From MFZZ01 sp964610165 (GTDB lineage Bacteria > Patescibacteriota > Microgenomatia > UBA1406 > GWC2-37-13), in contig CAZSUZ010000013.1 of NCBI GenBank assembly GCA_964610165.1, positions 1 through 40,445 of the forward strand: a stretch of 40,445 nucleotides of DNA, written 5' to 3'. Positions within the stretch are counted from its first letter, which is position 1; each line of letters opens with the position of its first letter. The notes below the pieces were generated by a model, which worked only from the letters and a program-made list of their open reading frames with translations, made no database searches and had not been told where the DNA came from. This document shows positions 14,700 to 22,448 of the stretch, piece after piece. Made by a program: the position numbers and the translations under genes.

Positions 14700-15272
14700 A
14701 TGAAACAAAATATAGTAATGAGCTATTCCATTAACGAATTATCAGAAGAGAACAGAAACAAAGCAATAGAAAAATTAATTGATCTTAACGTAGACTATGA
14801 ATGGTGGGATTCTATTAAAGAAAACTTTATGGAAGACATGGAAACAATAGGCTACCATGTTTCTAATATATATTTTAGTGGTTTTTATAGTCAAGGAGAC
14901 GGGGCATGTTTCGAGGCGAATGTAAATATCCTTAACTATTTAACTAAAAACAAATTAAAAACTAAGTATAGAAAACTCACTGAATATGTAAAAGATACAG
15001 GAGATTGCATAGACATCGAACAAGCAGGGCGATATTATCATGAAAAATCCATGTCATTTACTGATACATTTTCTTCAACTGACAGTAAGAAACTAGCGGA
15101 TCAAATGACAGAAATTATAGAACGGATTGAACAAGAGGCAGAAGACAAGGCAAAAGAATTATATAAAACACTTGAAAAAAAATATGAATATTTAACAAGT
15201 ACCGAAGCAATAGTAGAAACCATTGAGGCTAATGAATATGAATTTACAGAGAAAGGAGAACTATTTAGTTAA
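14700..15272 (+). CDS. Widespread phage protein of unknown role, 190 aa
   Basis: The start INELSEENRNKAIEKLIDLN, the WWDSIKENF segment and IYFSGFYSQGDGACFE are typical of a family found in many phages and mobile elements, sometimes labelled as antitoxin-like. The activity is not established. The C-terminal third is a charged coiled coil. An ATCGAAC copy lies inside at 15015. Confidence 0.75.
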   Translation: MKQNIVMSYSINELSEENRNKAIEKLIDLNVDYEWWDSIKENFMEDMETIGYHVSNIYFSGFYSQGDGACFEANVNILNYLTKNKLKTKYRKLTEYVKDTGDCIDIEQAGRYYHEKSMSFTDTFSSTDSKKLADQMTEIIERIEQEAEDKAKELYKTLEKKYEYLTSTEAIVETIEANEYEFTEKGELFS

Positions 15273-15280
15273 TCACTATT

Positions 15281-15442
15281 ATGTACAAAGCATCGAACCA
15301 ACACAAAATAGAACGCTGTTGCTTGTGCAATAAGAAGATTGACAAGGATAAAACCGCAATTGGCTATTGTCAAGGTCATGCACAATATGAGGTTATGCAA
15401 AAGGTTAAGCAATTACAAATTACACAATTACCACTATTATGA
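15281..15442 (+). CDS. Small zinc protein, paralogue 2 (53 aa)
   Basis: CCLCNKKIDKDK, then YCQGHAQYEVMQKV: the same layout as the gene at 14020. It ends ITQLPLL. An ATCGAAC copy falls at codons 4-6. Its TGA stop overlaps the next ATG. Confidence 0.68.
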   Translation: MYKASNQHKIERCCLCNKKIDKDKTAIGYCQGHAQYEVMQKVKQLQITQLPLL

Positions 15443-15564
15443 AAGTAAGAATAAATAAGCGAAATATAACAAAACACATGACAGATAAAGAACGGCTTGA
15501 TTATGAAAAAGCATTTGAGAAAACAAACTATTATAAATTAAAACAACAACATGGAAAAAGCTGA
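15439..15564 (+). CDS. Basic small protein, 41 aa
   Basis: Starts MKVRINKRNITK; Lys/Arg-rich with a short helix. It overlaps both neighbours, by 4 bases upstream and 14 downstream. Not recognised. Confidence 0.5.
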   Translation: MKVRINKRNITKHMTDKERLDYEKAFEKTNYYKLKQQHGKS

Positions 15565-15676
15565 AGAAATAAGACAACGTGCAATTGATCGTATGATTGC
15601 GGACGAAGATATAGAGATAACCGATTATATGACAGAAGAAGAAAAAAAGGAATACGAAACATTATTATCAATTTAA
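15551..15676 (+). CDS. Acidic small protein, 41 aa
   Basis: MEKAEEIRQRAIDRM followed by an acidic helix (EEEKKEYETLLSI). Not recognised. It could pair with the basic peptide overlapping its start, but this is speculation. Confidence 0.5.
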   Translation: MEKAEEIRQRAIDRMIADEDIEITDYMTEEEKKEYETLLSI

Positions 15677-15686
15677 AAAAAACAAC

Positions 15687-15878
15687 ATGACAGTAACTGA
15701 ATTAATTGACATGCTAAAAGGACTAACACCTGACGCTCAAATTGTTATTGCAGGAGATGAAGAGGGCAACAACTTTGGAAATATAGACAGTTTATTTGGA
15801 GAGGGGTTTGGTAAAAACAATCAACAAATATATGCTTTATATCCACTAAATAAGGAGTCAAGCGTAGAAGAATTATAA
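15687..15878 (+). CDS. Small phage protein, MTVxELI family, paralogue 1
   Basis: 63 residues: TVTELIDMLKGLTPDAQIVI, then a Gly/Asn/Asp turn and a final strand. This matches a common small family in phages and mobile elements in which a helix, a Pro-Asp turn and a strand repeat. A paralogue lies at 17783-17965. The role is unknown. Confidence 0.68.
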   Translation: MTVTELIDMLKGLTPDAQIVIAGDEEGNNFGNIDSLFGEGFGKNNQQIYALYPLNKESSVEEL

Positions 15879-15894
15879 ATTTAAAATAAATATT

Positions 15895-16182
15895 ATGGCA
15901 ACACGAGCTTATGCAGTAATTAAAATACAAACAGAAAAAGAACCAACTTTTAATTTGTGGCATGATGATTATATAGTAAATAATTTAGACATCGAACTAG
16001 ACGAAAGCGGAGGTGGATTAATTACTATTGAACGTTCATGGGTAGAAGAATTAGCAAAACAATTTGAGGATGATAGGAAAAAAATGAGCCCTATAGATGA
16101 ACGGCATTATGAAGTAATCATTAATCAATTGTTAAAAGAAATAAAAGTTGAAGATGAATCTAAAAGTTATTTATGTTATTAA
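15895..16182 (+). CDS. Hypothetical protein, 95 aa
   Basis: Starts MATRAYAVIKIQTEKEP. An N-terminal strand pair, then an acidic region containing an in-gene ATCGAAC copy (15991, Asp-Ile-Glu-Leu), then helices. Preceded by TTATAAATTTAAAATAA. Not recognised. Confidence 0.68.
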   Translation: MATRAYAVIKIQTEKEPTFNLWHDDYIVNNLDIELDESGGGLITIERSWVEELAKQFEDDRKKMSPIDERHYEVIINQLLKEIKVEDESKSYLCY

Positions 16183-16183
16183 T

Positions 16184-16336
16184 ATGAATAAAAAAATAGT
16201 AGTATCAGACGACAGAATAAACAAGGAAGAATTATTAAAGAGGACATTTCAAGCTATAGAAATACTAGCTTTAGATTTACCTGAATATATAAATAATCCA
16301 ACATCTTTTATTATTGAATTGAATATAGAAGATTAA
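16184..16336 (+). CDS. Hypothetical protein, 50 aa
   Basis: Starts MNKKIVVSDDRINKEEL at 16184. An earlier ATG at 16148 lies inside the upstream gene and is less likely. Mixed helix and strand; not recognised. Confidence 0.6.
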   Translation: MNKKIVVSDDRINKEELLKRTFQAIEILALDLPEYINNPTSFIIELNIED

Positions 16337-16359
16337 TTATAATTTCAAACATCGAACTT

Positions 16360-16611
16360 ATGGAAACAATAATTCAAGTGTATGACAATAACGGCAAGAC
16401 ATGGGACAGGTACACCATTGTTATTAGTGAACCTGACGGCGTAAATGTATATGGAATGAGTACAAACCCGCTTGATCCTGACGGTTTTAATCAATGGAGT
16501 GGTGATAGTTCAGACAATTTAAGCATGGAAACTGCTGGAGATCAAGTTTCTTATAGCTCATTACCTATTATGGTAAGAAAAGCTATAGCTAACCGATTAA
16601 TTGGTGAATAA
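16360..16611 (+). CDS. Conserved small phage protein, 83 aa
   Basis: The sequence TWDRYTIVISEPDGVNVYGM, then GFNQWSGD, resembles a small family seen in diverse phages and bacteria (strand, DG turn, PDGFNQ). Its activity is unknown. The ATG comes 2 bases after an ATCGAAC copy. Confidence 0.68.
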   Translation: METIIQVYDNNGKTWDRYTIVISEPDGVNVYGMSTNPLDPDGFNQWSGDSSDNLSMETAGDQVSYSSLPIMVRKAIANRLIGE

Positions 16612-16633
16612 TTATAAATTTAAAATCTTGTGT

Positions 16634-16987
16634 ATGACAAAATCAGAATTAATTAAAAAACTAGAACATATTTATGAAGAATCAACGCTTGGAGATATTC
16701 CGCTTATTATTAAAGAATTGAAAAAACCAATGACTACTAAAAAGGCAATGGATCTTACTAATCCTAGTAAGAAAAGCAACTTTAGAATTTTATCTGTTGC
16801 TGAATTAAACGATTGGGAGGTACAGGTAGGGTGGATCAAAAATGTATTAGAAGAATCAATAGAAGAAAATGGAATCGTCGAACTTTGTACAACGGATAAT
16901 GGAGAAGAAAAGACTACACACTTTACTAATAATTTAATAGACGCGTGTGATGAATTAGAACATGAAATATTATCAGTTAAATTATAA
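16634..16987 (+). CDS. Hypothetical protein, 117 aa
   Basis: Starts MTKSELIKKL at 16634, since the earlier in-frame TTG at 16601 overlaps the upstream gene. An N-terminal helix is followed by an alpha/beta region (LSVAELNDWEVQVGW). A near-match to the SATCGAACY motif with an insertion (16871-16882) is inside. Not recognised. Confidence 0.65.
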   Translation: MTKSELIKKLEHIYEESTLGDIPLIIKELKKPMTTKKAMDLTNPSKKSNFRILSVAELNDWEVQVGWIKNVLEESIEENGIVELCTTDNGEEKTTHFTNNLIDACDELEHEILSVKL

Positions 16988-16989
16988 GT

Positions 16990-17160
16990 ATGGAAGACGA
17001 GTTTATTAAAAAAATAAGAAGTAAATTGAGTAAAGAAAGAAAATTAAGAAAGATTGCAGACGAAGATTTTGATGATGAAGAGTATTTATTTAGAGATGGA
17101 ATAATAAAAGGATTATTATTTTCTTTTAACACATACATATCATTATTAGATGATGAATAA
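16990..17160 (+). CDS. Hypothetical protein, 56 aa
   Basis: A basic helix (KKIRSKLSKERKLRKI), then an acidic stretch and a hydrophobic C-terminal part. It starts 2 bases after the previous stop. Not recognised. Confidence 0.58.
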   Translation: MEDEFIKKIRSKLSKERKLRKIADEDFDDEEYLFRDGIIKGLLFSFNTYISLLDDE

Positions 17161-17183
17161 TATTATTAATTCAAAACATACAT

Positions 17184-17573
17184 ATGTCATATAACATTAG
17201 TACATTCAAATTAAAGAACATTAACATTACATTACCAAAAAGTTTTTCAATGGAACAATTCTATGAAAAAACACATAAGAAAAAACTTGACTGGTTAACT
17301 CCTATTGAATTTCATTCTGATGGTACTTGGAATTATGGTGAAGAGTATCAGGGCTTTTCTATGGAGGGGTTAGTAACGGATAAAGGACTTGAGGTTACAC
17401 ATATTACTTGTTCTGGTGATGGGTCGGGTCATGATTACAGCGATATATTGCTACCTTTATTTGAAAAGTACAAAGGAGATTTAGAATGTGTACAGATTTG
17501 GGAGGGTGGAGATAGTATACAAAGAACAACAATTACAAACGGAATAGTAAAAGAAGAGGAGATTGATTTATAA
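17184..17573 (+). CDS. Hypothetical protein, 129 aa
   Basis: Strand-rich and aromatic (FHSDGTWNYGEEYQGFSMEG) with a CSGDGSGHDYSD turn. It looks like a single compact beta domain of a family seen in other phages. Function unknown. Confidence 0.68.
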   Translation: MSYNISTFKLKNINITLPKSFSMEQFYEKTHKKKLDWLTPIEFHSDGTWNYGEEYQGFSMEGLVTDKGLEVTHITCSGDGSGHDYSDILLPLFEKYKGDLECVQIWEGGDSIQRTTITNGIVKEEEIDL

Positions 17574-17597
17574 CTATTATAAATTACATATATTCTT

Positions 17598-17759
17598 ATG
17601 AGTAAATCCAGTCAACGGAGAGAAACAATTAGAGAAATTAAACGACGATATAGTAGAATAAGAAGAGAAGGAATAGATAAAGACATCGAACCAATATTTA
17701 AGAAACAACTTTCTCAAATGGAACAACAAGAATTAGAACAAGCGCGAAAAAAGAAATAA
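17598..17759 (+). CDS. Very basic small protein, 53 aa
   Basis: Arg/Lys-rich throughout (IKRRYSRIRREGIDKD), with a Gln-rich helix at the end. It probably binds nucleic acid. An ATCGAAC copy inside encodes Asp-Ile-Glu-Pro. Not recognised. Confidence 0.58.
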   Translation: MSKSSQRRETIREIKRRYSRIRREGIDKDIEPIFKKQLSQMEQQELEQARKKK

Positions 17760-17782
17760 CACATTATAAATTCATTTCTATT

Positions 17783-17965
17783 ATGACAGTTAAAGAGCTA
17801 TTAGCACAACTTGAAGTGTGTAATCCTGAACGTGAAATATTTGTAAGTGTTGACAACACAGGAACAACACTAAAACAGATTGATGAAATCTCATTTGCAA
17901 CAAGTCAAAAATTGGATAACAACAAGAAAATAGATGGATTTTTTATATTTCCATTAGATAACTGA
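17783..17965 (+). CDS. Small phage protein, MTVxELI family, paralogue 2
   Basis: 60 residues (TVKELLAQLEVCNPEREIFV, then a strand-turn-strand end), related to the gene at 15687. Preceded by ATTATAAATTCATTTC. Confidence 0.66.
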   Translation: MTVKELLAQLEVCNPEREIFVSVDNTGTTLKQIDEISFATSQKLDNNKKIDGFFIFPLDN

Positions 17966-17987
17966 TTATTAGTTTACTGTATACTAT

Positions 17988-18128
17988 ATGTCAAGAGATC
18001 CTTATTGGTTAAACAAATTAGGAGAAGATTATTATTTCAACCAAGGAGACAAAGAAGACTTTGAGGCTTTAGAAGATATTGAAAACATTGAGAAAGAAAT
18101 TGCAGAAGAAGAGGAGTTGGATAAATAA
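17988..18128 (+). CDS. Acidic small protein, 46 aa
   Basis: Starts MSRDPYWLNKLGEDYY and ends in a Glu-rich helix. Not recognised. A 61-base gap follows with a weak hairpin (GGTG/CACC) and no T run. Confidence 0.55.
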   Translation: MSRDPYWLNKLGEDYYFNQGDKEDFEALEDIENIEKEIAEEEELDK

Positions 18129-18189
18129 CAAATCATAGGGTGGGCTATTCACCATTTGGGTAGGTTTATTATTAATTTTATTTATTTAT

Positions 18190-18429
18190 ATGAATACATA
18201 CTTAGTTGTATATGAAAGTGAAGGGGAATTGGATTGTGGATTAACTGTTGCTCTTTCTGAAGAAGAAGCAAAAAAGAATATTGCTGAAAAAGAAGAAACA
18301 GATTATGGTGTACAATTGGACATCGAACTTATGGAAGCACGGCATATTGAAACAATAGAAGTTAAGGGGAAAGAATATGCTATTACAATAACAGAAGTTA
18401 CCTATGGAGGAAATAATAAAGCAACATAA
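18190..18429 (+). CDS. Hypothetical protein, 79 aa
   Basis: Begins NTYLVVYESEGELDCGLTVA, a strand pair, then an acidic helix (SEEEAKKNIAEKEE) and more strands. The layout is common in small phage proteins. An in-gene ATCGAAC copy is at 18322. Overlaps the next gene by 26 bases. Confidence 0.65.
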   Translation: MNTYLVVYESEGELDCGLTVALSEEEAKKNIAEKEETDYGVQLDIELMEARHIETIEVKGKEYAITITEVTYGGNNKAT

Positions 18430-18670
18430 ACAAAAAGGGTTAACGTTTTTTGATGAAGATGTAATGAAACTGTTTGGTAGTAAGATTGAGAGTGAGGTAT
18501 ATAAAGGGAAATACTTCATTACCAGCGAATCAACAGGAGTAATGAAAGAAAAAAGAAAGTTTACGATACGTAAATTTGAAAAAGAAACGGGGCACATTGT
18601 TGTAGCCCATGAAAAGCATTGTTATGACAATTTAAATGAGGCAATGCAACAGATTGAGAAGTTACGATGA
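18404..18670 (+). CDS. Hypothetical protein, 88 aa
   Basis: Starts MEEIIKQHKQKGLTFF; alpha/beta, mildly basic, ends with a helix (EAMQQIEKLR). Not recognised. Confidence 0.65.
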   Translation: MEEIIKQHKQKGLTFFDEDVMKLFGSKIESEVYKGKYFITSESTGVMKEKRKFTIRKFEKETGHIVVAHEKHCYDNLNEAMQQIEKLR

Positions 18671-18672
18671 AC

Positions 18673-18701
18673 TTGTATTTTTTGCTCTGATGTGTTATAA
18701 T
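18673..18701 (+). promoter_or_regulatory. Internal sigma70 promoter in small-gene block
   Basis: TTGTAT (18673-18678), a 17-base spacer and a consensus TATAAT (18696-18701). It starts immediately after the stop of the previous gene. An ATG 11 bases downstream (18712) opens a 46-codon frame overlapping the next gene; the more likely first gene starts at 18809. An ATCGAAC site (18747) lies in the leader. Confidence 0.65.
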
Positions 18702-18808
18702 ATGTATAAGTATGATTATAGCCTTTTTACAGAAAATATGTAAGGGATCGAACCACGATATACATGTGGTAAATGGGTATTATCTATTACAAGTACTAAA
18801 AAAAGACT

Positions 18809-18937
18809 ATGTTAGACAAAGTTATGGGAAAATTATTCTTGGGAGCATTTAAGGTAATGTTTGTTTGGGTTATTATATTTATCTTAATAGGGATCAGTAT
18901 GCTCGTGTACTCGACAGTTATGAGTATTATAAATTAA
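18809..18937 (+). CDS. Membrane peptide, 42 aa
   Basis: A short amphipathic start (MLDKVMGKLFLGAFK) and one hydrophobic span (VMFVWVIIFILIGISMLV). First of two neighbouring membrane peptides. Not recognised; size and layout would fit a holin-type or host-membrane-targeting peptide. Confidence 0.58.
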   Translation: MLDKVMGKLFLGAFKVMFVWVIIFILIGISMLVYSTVMSIIN

Positions 18938-18947
18938 ATTATTGGGT

Positions 18948-19079
18948 ATGGATAAAATGTTTTTATACTATACATTGGGTGGATTAAGCATTGTTGTAAT
19001 GTTACTGGCAACTGCCATAGCTTGTTTGTTTTTTTATATATATGTAAGTTATAAGAAAATACTAAGACAAGAATTATAA
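18948..19079 (+). CDS. Membrane peptide, 43 aa
   Basis: One hydrophobic span (residues 9-30) followed by a basic tail (SYKKILRQEL), so the C-terminus is probably cytoplasmic. Preceded by TTATAAATTAAATTA. Not recognised. Confidence 0.58.
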   Translation: MDKMFLYYTLGGLSIVVMLLATAIACLFFYIYVSYKKILRQEL

Positions 19080-19081
19080 CT

Positions 19082-19312
19082 ATGGAAGAACTAAACGGCT
19101 TTGCCTTTGTAATGGGATCTATTTGTTTATATCTTACGATTAAGGAGATTATGAATAATATAAAAATAAAAAAAGAAATAGAATTACGACATAAACAAAT
19201 ATTTGAAAAAGAATTAAACAGAGTAAAAAAAACACAAATGGCTAAAGATGAAGAAGTTAAACCTGCTAAAAATAAAAAATTATACGAAGCATTAGAAAAA
19301 AATATATTATGA
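19082..19312 (+). CDS. Membrane-anchored coiled coil, 76 aa
   Basis: A hydrophobic N-terminal segment (FAFVMGSICLYLTI) and a charged helix (IKKEIELRHKQIFEKEL). Spanin-like proportions but no lipobox. It overlaps the next gene by 4 bases. Confidence 0.6.
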   Translation: MEELNGFAFVMGSICLYLTIKEIMNNIKIKKEIELRHKQIFEKELNRVKKTQMAKDEEVKPAKNKKLYEALEKNIL

Positions 19313-19728
19313 ATACAATACAAAAAGCAGAATTATTTGCAAGAGAAAAACACATTTCTCAATTAGATGATTCAGGTAAGCCATACTTTGGACACCTTGA
19401 ACAAGTAGCTCGTATAGTTATGCTCTTAACACAAGATGAAGATATAATAGCGGCTGCATTTCTCCATGACACAATTGAAGACACAGATACTACATATGAA
19501 GATTTAGAAAAGGAATTTGGAAAACGAATAGCTGACCTAGTACACGAGGTTACACACGACGGACAGAAAGATGAAGTGGGATATTATTTTCCACGACTAA
19601 AATCTCAAGACGCAATACTTATTAAATTTGCTGATCGAGCATCGAACCTGTCTCGCATGGAACCATGGACTCCACAAAGACGGGCACATTATCTAAAGAA
19701 AAGTAAGTTCTGGAAATCAAATCCTTAA
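19309..19728 (+). CDS. Small alarmone hydrolase-like HD protein
   Basis: 139 residues of the SpoT/MESH1 HD fold, which removes pyrophosphate from (p)ppGpp. The signature residues are present: His29 (GHLEQVA), His53-Asp54 with the FLHDTIEDT motif (52-60), and Asp109 in KFADRASNLSRM. There is no synthetase domain. A phage copy could lower the stringent response during infection; hydrolysis of other nucleotides (as in MazG-like or deoxyguanosine HD enzymes) is possible. An in-gene ATCGAAC copy lies at 19641, next to the catalytic ADRASN codons. Confidence 0.85.
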   Translation: MNTIQKAELFAREKHISQLDDSGKPYFGHLEQVARIVMLLTQDEDIIAAAFLHDTIEDTDTTYEDLEKEFGKRIADLVHEVTHDGQKDEVGYYFPRLKSQDAILIKFADRASNLSRMEPWTPQRRAHYLKKSKFWKSNP

Positions 19729-19749
19729 TTATTAATTAATTTTTAAAAT

Positions 19750-19881
19750 ATGAAATTTGCTCTTTTTGCTCTGTTTTTTACTTTAATTTGGGCAGGTGTT
19801 AGTCATTATACAGAAAGTAATTCAGGAATATATATAGGACTAGGAACTATATATGCGTTTTTAGTTACAAATGATAAATAA
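19750..19881 (+). CDS. Membrane peptide, 43 aa
   Basis: Two hydrophobic segments (FALFALFFTLIWAGV and IYIGLGTIYAFLV) around a short polar loop. Not recognised. Confidence 0.55.
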   Translation: MKFALFALFFTLIWAGVSHYTESNSGIYIGLGTIYAFLVTNDK

Positions 19882-19885
19882 TCAT

Positions 19886-20116
19886 ATGAATAATAAAAAA
19901 ATACTCATAATTGGAATAATCTTAGGAATAATAACAACAATGACAATACAAACCGTTAATGCATCTTCGGATGTTTTTAAATATTTTGAGTTTGGAGTAG
20001 AAAACGGATACAGTGTCCGAAAACTTTATAGAGAAGTCCATAAATTTCAAGATGGAAACACTGTCTGTTATGCGGTTTATGAAACTGGTATTAGTTGCGT
20101 TAGAATTAAAAATTAA
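19886..20116 (+). CDS. Secreted or membrane-anchored protein, 76 aa
   Basis: MNNKKILIIGIILGIITTMT followed by VNASSDVF resembles a Sec signal peptide with an A-S cleavage region near residue 26. The mature part has two Cys (in TVCYAVY and ISCVRI), which could form a disulfide outside the cytoplasm. An ATG at 19871 is in frame but overlaps the previous gene. Confidence 0.62.
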   Translation: MNNKKILIIGIILGIITTMTIQTVNASSDVFKYFEFGVENGYSVRKLYREVHKFQDGNTVCYAVYETGISCVRIKN

Positions 20117-20127
20117 TTTATAAAAAC

Positions 20128-20253
20128 ATGAGAATATTATTAGGCGGACTATTAGGACTAATTTTAGGCATTCTTGGAATATCTGTTACAACTTGGGAAT
20201 GGTGGGCGATTATGATACCCACAACATTTTTAATAGTTTTTACTGATTTTTAA
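20128..20253 (+). CDS. Membrane peptide, 41 aa
   Basis: Two hydrophobic stretches with a Trp-rich centre (TTWEWWAIMIP). Gly-rich first helix (LLGGLLGLILGILG). Not recognised. Confidence 0.55.
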   Translation: MRILLGGLLGLILGILGISVTTWEWWAIMIPTTFLIVFTDF

Positions 20254-20259
20254 AATAAT

Positions 20260-20421
20260 ATGGAAGACAAAATTATCCAAATTCAAGCAGTAAATACATA
20301 CAACAGTGTAAAGATATATGGATTATCTAAATCTGGAAAATTATACGTGTTTATTAGGGATCGAGACGAGTGGAAATTAATTTTACCCTCCCCTCATGAT
20401 GGAAAGGAGCAAGGAAAATGA
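20260..20421 (+). CDS. Hypothetical protein, 53 aa
   Basis: Starts MEDKIIQIQAVNTYN; strand-rich with a FIRDRDEWKLILPSP centre. Its last codons contain the AGGAG Shine-Dalgarno sequence of the next gene, one of the few clear ones here, and its stop overlaps that ATG (ATGA). Confidence 0.58.
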   Translation: MEDKIIQIQAVNTYNSVKIYGLSKSGKLYVFIRDRDEWKLILPSPHDGKEQGK

Positions 20422-20837
20422 AATATAAAGTAACAAAAAGACAGTGCCAAAAACAAATAGATTTTTTAAACAATGTTTGTGAAAGGTGTGGAAGGAAAAT
20501 AAAGCCAATTAAGACTGTTGATAATGGAGGTAGTCCTACTTATTGGGCTGGATGTTTCCATGTAGATAATATACCTAAAGAAACAACATGGGGAAACTTT
20601 ACAAACGGTGTATCTAAAGAAGTATATGAATTAGCAGTAAAATTGGTACTTCAAGATAGTTTGGACTTTGGTATGACTTATGATGATAAAACAGAATATC
20701 CATTTGATTATGGGTTTGAAAATGCTGTCAGTAGAGCTTGTAGCATAATAAATGAAATTGAATGGATGAAGAATCATCAGCCGAGATATACAAAAGAAGA
20801 TTTAGAAAAACTTATTAATTCTCAAAAAACATCATGA
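20418..20837 (+). CDS. Zinc-containing phage protein, 139 aa
   Basis: A zinc site from CERCGRKI (residues 21-28) and the later YWAGCFHVDN, then an alpha-helical half. The combination of CxxC and PTYWAGC is seen in a family of phage proteins of unknown role. It has a real AGGAG site 8 bases before the ATG. Confidence 0.68.
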   Translation: MKYKVTKRQCQKQIDFLNNVCERCGRKIKPIKTVDNGGSPTYWAGCFHVDNIPKETTWGNFTNGVSKEVYELAVKLVLQDSLDFGMTYDDKTEYPFDYGFENAVSRACSIINEIEWMKNHQPRYTKEDLEKLINSQKTS

Positions 20838-21436
20838 ACACTGAAGAAAAAATAATCAAACAATTTAGAGAGAAGTTTAATCTTCTAACTGTTAAATACG
20901 ATGAAAACAATAAAGAATATTATGCTTTAATTCTTCCTTTGGATATTCACAGAGATGATGAATATGGACTTGGAGATATAGAAGCCTTCCTCCGTTCCAC
21001 CATCACATCTATACAGAGGGAGGCGTATGAGAATGGCTATCAAGCAGCAAAGAAAGCAAATGCTTTTATGATTGAAACAATACAAAGGGATGTGGTTGCG
21101 GAAATAAAAGATAAAGTAATAAAACTTGAGTGGAAACACGAAATAAAAACTGCTTCAGAACCTACTCCTGAATTTCCAGACGGGAATGGAACTAGTGAAT
21201 ATTTCGCTAAGATAGGAGGATGGAATAGTGCTTTGAATAAAGTTTTAGATTCTCTCCAATCCCCAATTAAAGAGGAGGGAGAAGTGAAAAATCTATTTGC
21301 ATCTCATGGGACAGTTACTCATCCTTATGGTGAGGAATGTAAGGACTGCGCACAAGTACAGGCAGAATATGAAGAAGTTGTAAAAAGTGGAAAGATTAAA
21401 GAATTATTAAGTTCAACAGATAATAAAACAGAATGA
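20834..21436 (+). CDS. Hypothetical protein, 200 aa
   Basis: Starts MNTEEKIIKQFREKFN. It looks like a fusion of typical phage accessory segments: an alpha/beta start, a central helix (QREAYENGYQAAKKAN), then a short C-terminal CKDC pair near residue 175. Not recognised. Confidence 0.65.
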   Translation: MNTEEKIIKQFREKFNLLTVKYDENNKEYYALILPLDIHRDDEYGLGDIEAFLRSTITSIQREAYENGYQAAKKANAFMIETIQRDVVAEIKDKVIKLEWKHEIKTASEPTPEFPDGNGTSEYFAKIGGWNSALNKVLDSLQSPIKEEGEVKNLFASHGTVTHPYGEECKDCAQVQAEYEEVVKSGKIKELLSSTDNKTE

Positions 21437-21528
21437 AAATAAATTGGAAATTAATAGACAAGATAACTAAACAATTCTTTAAAGATTGGAAATTAAAAAT
21501 TCGTAGGCAAATTAATAGTTCTAAATAA
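21433..21528 (+). CDS. Basic peptide, 31 aa
   Basis: MKINWKLIDKITKQFFKDWK, an amphipathic basic helix. Its ATG overlaps the previous stop. Not recognised and short enough to be chance, but the coupling supports it. Confidence 0.42.
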   Translation: MKINWKLIDKITKQFFKDWKLKIRRQINSSK

Positions 21529-21534
21529 AACAGT

Positions 21535-21735
21535 ATGGGAGATAAGAAAATATATCATCAAAACTATTGTTGGGCTTTAATTATAGGTGATGGAAAAGTT
21601 GATAGACAAACAGTAAATTCTTGTGATTGTAATCAAAGTAAATTATTTAAAAATAATTTTCCTAATGTTATAAATTTAAGTCAAGAAGACGAAGAAGAAG
21701 TTACAAGTTCTATTCCACCATCAAAGGAAGGATAA
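21535..21735 (+). CDS. Cys-containing small protein, 66 aa
   Basis: Cys12 in NYCWALI and a CDC pair near residue 30, with an acidic Ser-rich C-terminus ending PPSKEG. Not recognised. Confidence 0.58.
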   Translation: MGDKKIYHQNYCWALIIGDGKVDRQTVNSCDCNQSKLFKNNFPNVINLSQEDEEEVTSSIPPSKEG

Positions 21736-21739
21736 GAGT

Positions 21740-21916
21740 ATGAAAATATTATATAAAAAAATAGCTCCAGAAGATTTAGAAATGGAAGTAGTAGATAAAG
21801 ATGAGAATTATGCTAGTAAGAATGGTTATGATGAAATTAGATATTTTTTAGATGATTCAGATTTTCCTCATACAGTTATTGTATTAAAAAAAATAACAGT
21901 TTCACAGGAAGGATAA
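21740..21916 (+). CDS. Acidic small protein, 58 aa
   Basis: Starts MKILYKKIAPEDLEME; ends TVSQEG. Acidic alpha/beta. Its last codons, like those of the preceding gene (AAGGAAGGATAA and AGGAAGGATAA), provide a purine-rich ribosome-binding region for the following gene. Confidence 0.58.
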   Translation: MKILYKKIAPEDLEMEVVDKDENYASKNGYDEIRYFLDDSDFPHTVIVLKKITVSQEG

Positions 21917-21921
21917 AACAT

Positions 21922-22113
21922 ATGGGGAATAAGGAAATACTTACTAGAAAAGAAGTTGTAAATGCATTTGTAGATGCATTTAAAAACTATAAAAAAGTAA
22001 AGGTAGAAAAGAAAAAAGTTGTTGGTTTATATGATTTATACAAATACTCTACAGATAAAAATAAATTTATAGACGCGACCGCAAATTATATCATTTTTCG
22101 TTTAAATTTATAA
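21922..22113 (+). CDS. Hypothetical basic protein, 63 aa
   Basis: Starts MGNKEILTRKEVVNAFV; a helical, Lys-rich protein with two Tyr-rich turns. Purine-rich sequence 6-14 bases before the ATG. Not recognised. Confidence 0.6.
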   Translation: MGNKEILTRKEVVNAFVDAFKNYKKVKVEKKKVVGLYDLYKYSTDKNKFIDATANYIIFRLNL

Positions 22114-22121
22114 GACTACCT

Positions 22122-22388
22122 ATGGAATTCACACCAGAACAATTACGAATACTAGAAAAAGGTTTAAAGAAAATGTTTAACTCATTAAACATAAACGTAA
22201 CAACTCGAATGGTAAATACAAGTGAAAAGAGCGTGTCGCTATATATTAAATTTAATGATAGAGACGCAAGAACAGTAAGGATATCAAGTCACAAGCCTGT
22301 TAGAAGTCAAGAACATTATGTAAATATTTTTGTACCAAGTAGTAAAGAGTGGGATAAATTAAAAGAAATAGAAAATGACATAGATTGA
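22122..22388 (+). CDS. Hypothetical protein, 88 aa
   Basis: Starts MEFTPEQLRILEKGLKK; one helix then strands with several Arg/Lys (RDARTVRISSHKPVRSQ), a possible nucleic-acid-binding surface. Not recognised. Followed by an ATAATC-type palindrome (22387-22400) and an ATCGAAC site (22406). Confidence 0.64.
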   Translation: MEFTPEQLRILEKGLKKMFNSLNINVTTRMVNTSEKSVSLYIKFNDRDARTVRISSHKPVRSQEHYVNIFVPSSKEWDKLKEIENDID

Positions 22389-22448
22389 TAATCAATTATC
22401 AAGTCATCGAACCTATTGATTAACACATTATAAATTTTACAAGAACAC

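Noticed and set aside
18712..18852. 46-codon frame right after the promoter at 18673
   Set aside because: It overlaps the membrane peptide at 18809 in another frame, has no recognisable features, and an ATCGAAC site in it matches the gap arrangement of other genes.
11221..22440. Bacteroidetes host, from missing Shine-Dalgarno and A-rich leaders
   Set aside because: The promoters are of TTGACA/TATAAT type, not the TTTG/TAnnTTTG type of that group, and one perfect AGGAGG site is present; the evidence is mixed.
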